Assembly: GCA_025093555.1 (NCBI GenBank)
Contig: JAIWNF010000036.1
Location: forward strand, 434,001 to 498,000
DNA length: 64,000 nucleotides
Direction: 5' to 3'
Origin: Circinella umbellata
Lineage: Eukaryota; Mucoromycota; Mucoromycetes; Mucorales; Lichtheimiaceae
Part shown: piece after piece, positions 54,221-64,000 of the stretch
Position numbering within the stretch: the first letter of the stretch is position 1
Layout of the letters: each line of letters begins with the position of its first letter
Position numbers and translations under genes: made by a program
The notes under the pieces: generated by a model
Database searches by the model: none
What the model saw: the letters and a program-made list of their open reading frames with translations, nothing else
Told to the model about the DNA's origin: nothing

Positions 54221-55383
54221 TCAAATTGGTATTGTTGTTGTCATGGACATGAGATCTGAAAAAGTCACCAGAGTAAAAGGATGTTGTATATTATGACTTG
54301 GACTAGGATCACCCATTAGTTGTGTATTAGATAAAAATGTTTCATCAGTAACAGTAGTAGAAGAAGATGAATAACAAATAGCACATAATGATTTAGGATC
54401 CAACCAATATAATTGAAATTGCCATACTCCTTGTTTCTTTTCATCATCTATTATTAATTCAATCTTTTTGTTTTCTTTTTTATTTAATTAACTCTTTTTC
54501 TTTTGCTTTATCCGCTTTATTATCATATCAACTCATTTTACCTTGTTATTGATTATATCATTTTGAAAACATAAATCATGTAAATCCATATACAATCCAA
54601 TACCTAAAGCTTTAATATAACTTTCTTTTAATGCCCATAAAGCATAAAATGTTTCTATTGGATTTACATGATTTTGTAGGATCTTTAATTCTTTGGGTGC
54701 TAACTATTGAGAAAAGAAAAAAGGGGGAAAAGAATTAAGTTATTATAAATTGACACTAAATTATGCACTCTTTTCTCTTTATATATTATTTACCTGAGGA
54801 GTAAAAGTATCAATAAGTGTATTAGATGACATGGAAGACATACTATCTGTTGTTACGATATCAATACCAACTTTTTGATTAGATTGATTTGTAGCTATTA
54901 AAATAACCCAATCACCTTGATGTGATACATTAAAATCATATAAATTATTATATCCCTATAATTTTATTATTCTTTGTAATTAACCTTTTTGTTCTGTCTG
55001 TGAAATTCCCCCCCCCCCACTTCCATAAATAAAACTTACCAGTAACTTTGGTTTCCCACCTTTTTGTTCCTGAACAAATTCTAATGAATTTAAAGTCATT
55101 CCATAATAACGAACAAAGACGTATCTACGTAATAATTGACTTGCTATTGCTAAGCGACGATCATTTTCAAATTTAAAACGTAAAATACGTTCACGTTCTT
55201 CTTTTGTTTTTAACCAACTTATTGCTTCGTTAAACTATTATTTTGAGGTGTATGTGTTTTTTTTTTGGAACCAATTAACATATAGGTAATCATAAAAAAA
55301 TAAGTTGGTAGTCCTGGTAATTAATATAAGTTTACCTTGGCTTCATTTAATTCTTGACGAATATTGAATGCTAATAAAATCAT
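54221..55383 (-). CDS. LYS5: 4'-phosphopantetheinyl transferase (Lys5/Sfp type)
   Basis: Five exons, 55383-55336, 55234-55040, 54955-54794, 54703-54542 and 54463-54221, give 269 residues. It moves 4'-phosphopantetheine from CoA to a Ser on carrier domains; in fungi without many NRPS/PKS the key target is alpha-aminoadipate reductase Lys2. Motifs are RRYVFVRYYG, FNVSHQGDWVILI (P1), VGIDI with Mg-binding Asp (about 111-114) and FYALWALKESYIKALG (P3, about 154-168). The last acceptor (caaaaag) is weak. The 3' end is Ser/Thr-rich and less conserved. The start of the gene lies only 57 bp from the stop of the upstream tandem gene. Confidence 0.92.
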
Positions 55384-55440
55384 ATTATATAAAAAAAAAA
55401 AAGAAAGACGAAAAAAAAAAGTATTTTATTTTTTATTTTT

Positions 55441-56473
55441 TTATGAAGGAGAATAATGTCGCATAACAAAAAGAGTATCTTTGGTATTAGGTAAACAAGC
55501 TACTTCTAAAGTAACAATAGCATCACCAGTACTATCCATAGGAAAATAACCTCGTTGACGTTTCGGAACAACCAAGACAGGTAATTGACCTTGTCGTATA
55601 TGTGAATCAAATATTTCTATTCCTTTATCTATTTCTTGTTCATTCATTAATTTCATTTGATTATCATAATCAAATGTTGTCCATACAACTGCTTCTTCTT
55701 CTTCTTCCTCTTCCTCTTCTTGGTTTTCATCATTATTATCTCCATATCTTTCTCTTAATAATAATCGAAATACCCAAATATGATCAAGAGAAGCAATACG
55801 TCTTGCTTCACCTTCTGCTGTGGATGAACTATGAATTCGACCTCGTTGACCCCCTCGTAACCGTAAACCACGACGATAACTATTTGTATTATTGGTACTG
55901 CTTTCACTACTTCTTGATTGTTGTATTGGATTTGGGTAAAAGGAAGGTTGTCCAGGAAGGTAAGGACGATAAGAATGAGGTGGATATTGATTGTTCATAG
56001 TAGTATTAGTAGTAAGTTGGTGTAAAATATCTTGTTGTTGATATTCATCCAAAACATCACCAGTAGGTCTTGAAGATAAAACAGTTCTTATGGATCGATT
56101 ACTACTATTATTATTTTTTCGAGATCGTGATATTAATTTTGGAGTAATTTTTTTCATTAATGCTGTAAATGACCATCTTCTTTTTCGACGTTTTTTAGAT
56201 CGATAATTATCATTATCATTATCAATTATTTCTGTATAAGAGGGCGGCTAATATAATGTCATGTCAAAAAAAAAAAAAGAAAACATACTTATTAGATTGA
56301 ATTTATTCAAGGAGGAGGCGAGGTGTTCAAAAGATAATTTTTACCTTATCTTCTTGTTCTATAAATTCATCTTGATAACTACGACGATTATTATTATTAA
56401 TATTATTATCAAAATTTAAAATAGTATCTCCAGCAGAATGACGTCTAGGTCGTGTAGTAGTAGAATCAGACAT
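55441..56473 (-). CDS. Orphan protein with PPSY motif and Glu tract, 311 residues
   Basis: Exons 56473-56345 and 56247-55441. I do not recognise the family. The N-terminus is Ser/Thr/Asn-rich (MSDSTTTRPRRHSAGDTI), with RRHS a possible basophilic-kinase site. Exon 2 opens with PPSYTE, a PPxY motif that could bind WW domains such as those of Rsp5/Nedd4 ubiquitin ligases, followed by a basic cluster SKKRRKRRW that could be a nuclear localisation signal. A Pro/Tyr-rich stretch (HSYRPYLPGQPSFYPNP) follows. The C-terminal half looks folded: ARRIASLDHIWVFRLLLRERYG, then a tract of nine Glu, and VLVVPKRQRGYFPMDSTGDA with VTLEVACL. No membrane segment. Probably an adaptor-like protein, but this is only inference. 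Confidence 0.65.
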
Positions 56474-56657
56474 ATAAATATAAAAATATAATATATATAT
56501 ATATATATTATTTATTAAAAATAAAAATAAAAAAGAAGAAAGAGGATAATACAAGAAATAAAGAAGTATACAAGAAATAATAATAATAACAATAATAATA
56601 ATAACATTCTTTTCTCAGTGATTTGTTTTTATCATTTCACAAAAAAGGCAAGCTCTT

Positions 56658-57024
56658 CTAAAGTATAATACACTTGTCACTAAAATCATGGGGCAATCCA
56701 TCAGCTGATCTTGGATGAAGAAATGATTCTTCTGCTTTGAATACTTTTTCCTTATCTGGTTTTTGTAAAACGGCCTTTGAAAAATCACCAGCATCTTGAA
56801 CAGTGTCAAAGACAAAATTCATGGATGCTTTTTTATTTGAGTGTATTAAAAGGAGAGAGAGAGAGAGAGAGAGAAAAAAATGATTAGATAATAAAAATGG
56901 ATAATAAATTATAGTATGAACTCACTTTGTCTAACATTATGCTTTTCTGCAACAGCTTGTTTTTGATCATATTTAAGATCCAATCCATTTTATAATCATA
57001 TTCTTTACCATTATGCTCATACAT
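56658..57024 (-). CDS. Small gene, structure unclear (frameshift or extra intron)
   Basis: Exon 2 (56827-56658) reads MNFVFDTVQDAGDFSKAVLQ and ends PRSADGLPHDFSDKCIIL-stop. It follows a GT-AG intron (56925-56828) and joins in frame to AVAEKHNVRQ. Upstream, the ATG at 57024 opens MYEHNGKEYDYKMDW, but that frame does not connect: LDLKYDQKQAVAEKH lies in another frame. Either one base is missing near 56987, making a broken gene, or a short 53-nt intron (gtaaag...acaag, 57008-56956) removes the gap and gives about 71 residues. No family recognised. It stands alone upstream of the PPSY gene on the same strand. Confidence 0.5.
56853..56874. repeat. (GA)n microsatellite
   Basis: About eleven GA units inside the intron of the small gene at 56.7-57.0 kb (on the coding strand a CT tract), just upstream of the acceptor; it may act as the polypyrimidine tract. 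Confidence 0.9.
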
Positions 57025-57557
57025 GATATATAGATATCTATCTATCTATGTAAAAAAAAACAATAGTTATAAAGAAAAAGTAGCAGAAAAGTAAAAGGTA
57101 AATAATAGAACGCATTTTTATATAAACTTTGTGAATAATAATTAAAGATTGTTTTGATACTTCCTTATAGATCTGTTAAAACAAAGAGTTCACGGTTAAT
57201 CATCATTAACTATTTAATAATTAATATAGTCACGTTGTGGATACACGTTAATCTATTTTACCTCCTTTTTTCTCTTTACTTTTTGCATGATACAGTTAAG
57301 TTCATATAGATGAATCAAATGATTCTTACTAGCTACAATGGTAGACGATATATACCTAATTATGCAAAATATTATTACTATTATTACCGAAAAAAAAAGT
57401 ATGTCGATCATTTGCATCATCTGAGCACTTTCTATCCAAACGATATTACGTAGTCATTCTTCAACAATTCCATATTTGCTTTGATGATCGCCATGGTTAT
57501 ATAATATTATTAAAATAATAGAATGATGTATACAGTTCCCTCTATTTTATTTATATA
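57025..57557. other. Intergenic, no gene seen
   Basis: A 533-bp gap upstream of the small gene and downstream of the F-box gene. A TATC repeat (57032-57047) lies next to the small gene's start. Nothing else recognised. Confidence 0.55.
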
Positions 57558-59938
57558 TCACATATATTGCCAAAATTTTACATTTGCTCTACCTAATTTG
57601 TCAGATGCATACTGTAATCCTTTTTTGGTTACGTTTTTACATTGATATATGCTTAGACTCAAAAAATGATTATTACCATTTATGGTTGTTGATGTAGCCT
57701 GATCAATAAATTGTTCAAGACCACAATCAGTCACACCTTGACAACTAGCAATACATAAAGACCGTAATGACTTTATCTCACCCAGTGCTTTCATAACTGT
57801 ATCATTTAAAGATATAAAATAACCCAGTGTGATATTTTCAAGAAAAAAACAAGTAGTTATTGTTGATGACGATGACGATGATGATAATTGCTGTTTTTGT
57901 AACTTGTTATTGTTTTTGAAACCAGAAGCCAATGTAAGTAATCCATCTGTAGTTACTGCATTTGGATCCATCCCAGCATCAACAAGTGATAAAGTCTTTA
58001 ATGAGTGTATTGTACTAAATATATATAGTGATTCATCCGATAATCGAACACCCGTTATATCAATCTCTTGTAACGTAGCAATATTGGCAAGTAAATAGAT
58101 ATTTTTTGAAAGTGAAGGAGTTTTTGGTTGAATAAAACTACGTGTACGATGTAATTGCCGTCGTGCCGTTGATGTTATTGCTGTTGTTGATGGTGTTGAA
58201 TAAGAAGAATGACGTGTTCTTGATCCAATGGTTTGAAGTGGATAATAATCATGATTATTATAAATACTATTATAATTGTACTGATTTTGTTGTTGTTGTT
58301 GTTGTTGTCCTTCATTATACCATTGATGAAGACGTATACGACGCCTGCGACGACGACTACGTGGAAAAATTCGAGGAAATAAGTTGATTCCTTCTATATC
58401 TACCATGAATCGTTTTAAACGTTCCATTTGAGATACCGCTTGAATAATAGAAGGATCTGAAACAAAAGGTGCTGTCAATCCAAGATGGAAAAGAGTATGA
58501 ATATGATTATGTAAAAATGAAACTAAAATATCCTTTTTAATTATACTGCCACCAATAATCAAATTTTCAAGTCGTTTTAATTTGATATGCTGTAAATTCG
58601 TCCATCCTAGCCCACGTTCATAGCCTGCTATAGGTTGTTTGAGAGATAATGATTCAAGTGTATTACTTGCTTTTTCTAGTAATTCTATTACTCTATTGGA
58701 TCGATCTTCTTGGTCATTTGCAAATTTAAACTCACGTAGTTGTAATATCATTTTCTCTCCTTTTTCATTTTTATCCTTGTCAGCTATATCATTTCTCCTT
58801 TTACTACTAGTATTATCGCTGCTGCTACTGGTACTGATATGACTATCCTTTCTACTCATAACCGTGTCGTCATGTAGAGTAGAAGATCGACCCCCATTCA
58901 TAATGGATGAATAAGAAGCCATTCTGTTTTCATCATTATCACTATCAAAATCGTCGATATGAATGTTATTACTTTCAGGATAATTCATCAAATTACATTC
59001 CAAAAATTCAATGCATGGACATAATTCCAGTACACGACAAAAATTAAAATCGTTATAATTCGCTGGAGTAGAAAGCATGTGTATTTCAAGATCCATAAAA
59101 GGTGAAAATTCGATCCAACGAATATTAGGACAATGATAAAGTAGTGGTATAATTGTTGAGTTGAAATCAAAATGGGTATCGAGTTGGAGATGTTTAAGAT
59201 TAAGTAACAAAGGTGATTGTTGTTGTTGAATTATATTTGGTGTTTTAGAATTAGAAGGTAATGAAATTGGTGTGGTATGAGTTGTAGTATTAGATGATTG
59301 TTGTTGTTGTTGTTGTTGTTGTTGACGCCATTTCTGTCGCTTATGATAATATTTATCTAATGATATCGACAAGTAGATTAGATTTGGACAGGTATTAGCA
59401 ATAGTCAATAATGAAACATTATGTGAAAGTTCACATAACGTAAGTCGTGTCAATTTTTCTCTTGCTTTTTTTAATCCAGTAATAAAATCTTCTTCAACTA
59501 CACAATCATTATCATTTCCTGGATGAACGACTATTTTATAAATAATATATATATATATATATATATAACATTAGAAAGAGATCAATATTATTATTATTAT
59601 TATTTTCCTATAGATAAAATTGATATTCATTACTTACCAATAGAAGATATATTATAACAATGACAATGTAATTTGAGTTGTGTCATTAAAATATCTAGTG
59701 AATGATAAGATACAATGATTTCACGTACATGGGATCCAAGACATTTTAAAAGACATGGATTACTTTTGGTCCAAATGTAATAAAAATCAACTTGTTTCCA
59801 TAAAGTAGTTGAATGACGTGGTACTTGTTCAAACCATGTATGACATACTTTTATAGATTCCAAACAAGAATGTTGATCAAGTAAAGAAAATACGACACAG
59901 TTGATTTCAAATGGTAAACGATTAAAAATATTAGACAT
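57558..59938 (-). CDS. F-box protein with leucine-rich repeats
   Basis: Exons 59938-59638 and 59530-57558 encode 757 residues. The F-box is at the N-terminus (about residues 5-50: NRLPFEINCVVFSLLDQHSC, then VCHTWFEQVPRHSTTLWKQV) and should bind Skp1 in an SCF ubiquitin ligase. The remainder has degenerate leucine-rich repeats; clear late ones are ITGVRLSDESLYIFSTIHSLKTL, SLVDAGMDPNAVTTDGLL, IASCQGVTDCGLEQF and IYQCKNVTKKGL, resembling AMN1/Grr1-type LRRs. Low-complexity Gln, Ser and Arg tracts interrupt the array. Substrate unknown. The ATG chosen lies directly before the F-box; the open frame upstream of it is proline- and Phe-rich and probably leader. The only intron (59637-59531) contains a (TA)n tract. 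Confidence 0.88.
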
Positions 59939-61149
59939 GATATTTTTGTTACGAAGAAAAAGAAGAATGAAAAGAAAAAGGGGGGGAGTGAAGGGAGTGG
60001 TTGGGGGAGGGGTTGATATAAAAAGTTGTTGTAATCTGTCAGTCAGTCTCTCAGGGTGTGAGAAGGAAAGGTTTTTAACCCAAAACATTTTCAACTCCTT
60101 GATTTCCTTCTTAATGTCACCCCTCAAAATAAATAAATAAATAAAGAAAAGGACGATCGGAACAGATTCCGATTATGCAGTTTGACGCGGTGAGAAAAAA
60201 GAGAATAATATCAAAGTCATGAGAGATTACTAATATATATTTTACTTGAAAGTATTAGAGGATAATAATAAGAATAATACTTTGGATATGATTCACTACA
60301 TAAAGTAAATGTCTTGTATTATAAAAGAACAAAAGAAACCAAGAGGATCGTTTGTAAACATATACGTTTTTTTAGAGTTTTTGTTTTCTATAAGCTAAGG
60401 ACATGTCTTTCTCATTTGTACCCCACACACTAACTTAACCCCTTCAAATAGATTATTAGTTTTTTTTATATGTCTGTGCGTGATGATAGTACTGGAATTT
60501 AAATTGATGTTGTACAAACTTATATATATATATAAAATCTACTTTATTTAGACTGTTACCAATGAGAATAATCGTAGGTATTTTACTGCCAATGATTTAT
60601 ACTGCCAATTAGAGAGGGGGGGGTAGTGAGGGAGGGAGGGAGTTCAAGGATTAGGGAAGAGAGAAAAAAAACTTTTATGCACGAGAGAAAATTTTATCGT
60701 AACCAAAGCGTATGTCATGTGTGAAACAAAAAATTGGGGAATTCATGCTCAACAATTATAAAAGTATATAAGCTCAAAGGTTGGGTTCTAAAATAAACAC
60801 ACACGGTACCTTTCTTTTACCTTTCCCTTGTGTTTATTTTGCTTTGGCTTTTTAATAATACTTTTGTTTTTCTCTTTTCTCTTTTAATTAAGTGGTTTTC
60901 ACTCTTTTTATTTATTTATTTATTTTTTATTATTTTCATATATACCTTCATCCATACCAAGAAAAAAAAGAAAAAAAAAAGATCATATACACACATAATA
61001 AATATATATCTATCTAAAACGCACGTACCAAGTAAATATATATATATATATATGTATTTATATATATACATATATAAAAATAAACCCTGAAAAGGACACA
61101 GAAAACTATAACTGCACAGACACATTACCTCCCTTTCTACTTCTTTCTT

Positions 61150-61182
<33 letters not shown>

Positions 61183-61326
61183 TCCTTCTACCCCAATCTT
61201 TTCCCACCCAACAAAACCTCTCCCACTCTCTACACACTTCTTTTTTTCTTTTTTTTTTCTTGTTATAGCAACTTCACTTTTTTCTTTTTTCTTTTTTTTT
61301 TTTTGAAAAAAAGGAAAGAAAAGAAA
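59939..61326. promoter_or_regulatory. Divergent promoter region, F-box / MAPKKK
   Basis: The flanking genes point away from each other, so both promoters lie in this 1.39 kb. It has G-runs on the plus strand near 59980-60010 and 60614-60643. Upstream of the MAPKKK there is a pyrimidine-rich leader (61120-61305) containing a (CT)n tract at 61149-61174, several T-runs and ATATA stretches (61036-61078). Such CT-rich leaders are common just before fungal start codons. Confidence 0.5.
61149..61174. repeat. (CT)n microsatellite in MAPKKK leader
   Basis: About thirteen uninterrupted CT units within a longer pyrimidine-rich stretch about 150 bp upstream of the MAPKKK start codon. Confidence 0.95.
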
Positions 61327-64000
61327 ATGACAACGAGAAAAGTTCGGTGGACAACAACAGATGTTGATTCCAATGAACCCGGCCCGACTGATTTTGAACA
61401 ACAGCATGACGATGATCAACAACCTAATCAACCATCATGGCCACCTTATCCTGTAATGTACCCATTGTTGAAACCACCTGTACGTACTACGAATAAAAAT
61501 AACAGTAATAGTAGTAGTGAATTTAGTAGTACTACTTCAAGTGAAGAAGACGAAGAAGAAAATGGGAATGATTATGATGATTATAATGATGATGAAGACG
61601 ACGACGACGACGATGAGGATGAGGATGAAGAAAATGATCAAGAAGATGAAGATACGGATGAAGATCCAACTTTATATCAACATCCATCGATTGCTCCCGA
61701 AATGAAACATGAACGTATGGAATGGCAACACATGCTTCATTCCGTTCTTATGGGAGAAGTCATTAAATCCGAAAAAAAACGATTACTTTCTACAGACCAA
61801 ATTAAACATCATAAACCTATTTCGGAAATCTGGGTCTCAATACGCGCCCTTTTACGTGGACGTATTCTGGATGAAGAACGAAAATATCTAGAAGAAGGTA
61901 GACGAGAAATTGATGAGGTGTTACAAATGATTTTAAACTTTAGAGTCGAATCAACTTCAAATGTAAAAGCATTGGAACAAGTAGCTGAAGCGTTAAAAAC
62001 CGTGGATCGCGTCGAATCACTCTATGCAACACGCGCAGACATGATCCGTGCCAATCCAAAATACGCTTCTGCGGAATTTGAACAACGATTGGATGCACTG
62101 AATGCTTGGTGCACTATTACCCGAAGTTTACTTATGCAGCACAAGATATTGGCTGATTGGACGGGGTCCCCTGAATTACGTTTACATTCTAATAAAAAAG
62201 ATCAAGAAGAAAAGGATGAAAAAGCAACGACGACGACAACGACAAACGATGAGGATGATAATCAAAGTAAGAAGCAACACCAACAACAACAAATTTCATT
62301 CGTGGAACGTATCTTAAAAGAATCAGCATTACAAGATACATTTGAAAAACGTACTTTATCAGCACTTCATTCTTTGTTACTCAAGGCCAAGGGAACTATG
62401 GTAGCTAATAATACCATCTTTAAAAAAATGAATTTACCATCCTTTATTCATGATTTACGATTATTGGCCACCTTCCCAACATCACTTGTTGAAGAAGCAC
62501 TCAAGATTCGATTAGAATACAAAGATCGAATTGATGATGCTCCTAAACCCATGGTAGATACAATGATGGATGATTATCGAGGATTAATCACATTAGCATG
62601 TCGTGTCAAGTTACAGTATGAAGACTTGGCGAATCCAGCACCAGGATGGGATTTAAAAGGTGATACGTTCATTGATGAAAATTATGACGCTGTGTTACTC
62701 GAGTCGGTACGATCGTACTTTAAACTCATTGCATGGAAACTTGCAAATGAAAAAACAAATACACTTAAAGAATGTGATGTTTTGGAAAAAGAATGGGAGT
62801 TCCTGAAAAATACAGTGTGTCAGGCGGTCGAAACAATTGATTGGGAATGTGCTGAACAATTTTGGTAAGCCGAGTTGGTCTGTGTTCTCTTTTTTTATTT
62901 CGGGTTGGAGAGAGAGAGACAGAAGGAAAGGGAACCGAGGAAAAAAAATATTATTTCGAGAATGTGGTAACACTTGTGATTATTAGCACTTTTCTTTATT
63001 ATTAATAATAAACATAACAACAATAATATTGTATATATTATTATAGTTCTTTTGTCAATCGCCTATTAAATGATCTTACAGCTGATTTTATTACAAGTCT
63101 TGATACGGCCAATGCTGATACTGATGAAGATGTCGAATTTAAATATACCGAATTATTACATACAATGCGAATGCGTGCACGTAAATTATTACAATTTTCC
63201 AGGTGAGAATAGTAAAAGAAAAAAAAGACCCCATGACACACAATACAACCTTTTTTTTTTAATATGTCGCAGCTGATTTTTAATTTTGTTTTTTTTTTTT
63301 TTTATTCAATCGAAAAAAGATTTTTCCTTGGACAATTTGAAAATGCAGCAGAATACGCTATTGATTCTGACGATACCCATCGATTTGTTCAACGATTATG
63401 GGAAACAGGCCATTTTTTAGTTTATACCGAATCTTTTGAAGAAGAACGTATTTATATTATTGCATCTCCTTCCTTATATGGTAGAGAAGAAGCCATTACT
63501 TCATTACTGCGGTCATCTTTTCAACGCGAACAGCTGATGGTTCACACACCTGGGACCCCAGGAGCTAATTCCATTGCTGAACAATATGAAGATTATGTCC
63601 TCGTGTTCTCACCCTGGCAAAATATTAGATGGGAAGGAGATGTTGTTTGTAAACCAATACCGTTTGTTCATTTGGGTATTAAAGCAAGAAGAGCAAGATT
63701 AGTAACAGGGGACACTCGACGATTAAATGTAATTAAATCCAAATTCTTGGCTTCATTACAATTATATCAACAATCCAATCAACAACAGCAGCAACAACAA
63801 CAACAAACATCCACTGCATCATCATCATCTACTACAACAACTTCTTCATATAATTATGCTGGTATCAGCCCTATTCAAGAACACCGAGCTAATATTCCCA
63901 AAGTCAATAAAGAATTGGGTAAAATCAAAATGACTGTTCTTAAACTAGCCAATTTCACCGTAGATACCGTAGCTGTCATTCGAGAAAAAACACAACAAAA
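61327..64000 (+). CDS. Ssk2/Ssk22/Wis4-type MAPKKK, N-terminal part (truncated by window edge)
   Basis: Exons 61327-62864, 63047-63202 and 63320 onward (open to the window end). The start ATG follows a pyrimidine-rich leader. The N-terminus is low in complexity with a long Asp/Glu tract (about residues 70-115). The diagnostic part is HERMEWQHMLHSVLMGEVIK followed by SEKKRLLS, then WVSIRALLRGRILDEERKYL. This is the conserved region upstream of the kinase in Ssk2/Ssk22 (budding yeast) and Wis4/Win1 (fission yeast), which receive the Ssk1/Mcs4 response-regulator signal and activate the Pbs2/Wis1 MAPKK. Later segments (LGQFENAAEYAIDSDDTHRF and WENIR-like VFSPWQNIRWEGDVV) continue the family's long regulatory region. 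The kinase domain lies beyond the window, so activity cannot be judged. A poly-Gln tract occurs near 63780-63810. Confidence 0.9.

Noticed and set aside
60916..61431. 171-codon minus-strand frame over the MAPKKK leader
   Set aside because: It is low-complexity (Lys/Glu from CT repeats) and antisense to a well-supported leader and exon.

Overview
The window looks like nuclear DNA of a filamentous fungus of the Mucoromycota, most likely Mucorales. The grounds are the very AT-rich sequence, many short GT-AG introns (about 50-150 nt), and a glucoamylase with an N-terminal CBM21 starch-binding module joined by a Thr/Ser linker to a GH15 catalytic domain, the architecture known from Rhizopus. Exon models were built by hand from splice signals, reading-frame continuity and family motifs. 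No tRNA, rRNA, CRISPR array or intact transposase gene was found.

Layout. 1-9.2 kb: 5' end of a cytochrome P450 (minus, runs off the left edge), a wax synthase-like MBOAT acyltransferase (minus), then about 6.5 kb without a supportable gene. 9.2-12.2 kb: an 11-exon secreted glucoamylase (plus). 12.8-18.5 kb: three minus-strand genes, namely an Srk1/Rck2-type MAPK-activated kinase, a HINT3-like HIT protein and a Gep4-type mitochondrial phosphatidylglycerophosphatase. 21.6-23.2 kb: a Yap/Pap1-type bZIP factor (minus). 23.2-31.4 kb: gene-poor, with a striking long inverted repeat at 24.55-24.76 kb. 31.5-35.2 kb: C1-tetrahydrofolate synthase (plus). 35.8-37.2 kb: homocitrate synthase (minus). 40.4-41.7 kb: 2-dehydropantoate 2-reductase (minus). 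42.7-64 kb is denser: Cdc5/Cef1 (plus), an orphan gene (plus), Ndc80 (minus), a UBTD1/2-like protein (minus), a 4'-phosphopantetheinyl transferase (minus), an orphan PPxY protein (minus), a small unclear gene (minus), an F-box/LRR protein (minus) and the N-terminal part of an Ssk2/Wis4-type MAPKKK (plus, runs off the right edge).

Functional links (inference; the genes are not an operon or a tight cluster). The Ssk2/Wis4-like MAPKKK and the Srk1/Rck2-like kinase belong to the osmotic/oxidative-stress MAPK pathway in yeasts, and the bZIP has the Pap1/Yap basic region. C1-THF synthase, ketopantoate reductase, the phosphopantetheinyl transferase and homocitrate synthase lie along the folate - pantothenate/CoA - lysine (alpha-aminoadipate) axis.

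I did not find a clear new multi-gene system. The most notable observations are a probable AT-AC (ATAAGT...AC) intron in the Gep4 gene, the 88-bp-arm inverted repeat, a diverged dispersed repeat present at 5.2 and 50.5 kb, and strong enrichment of the palindrome TACGTA in the gene-poor part.
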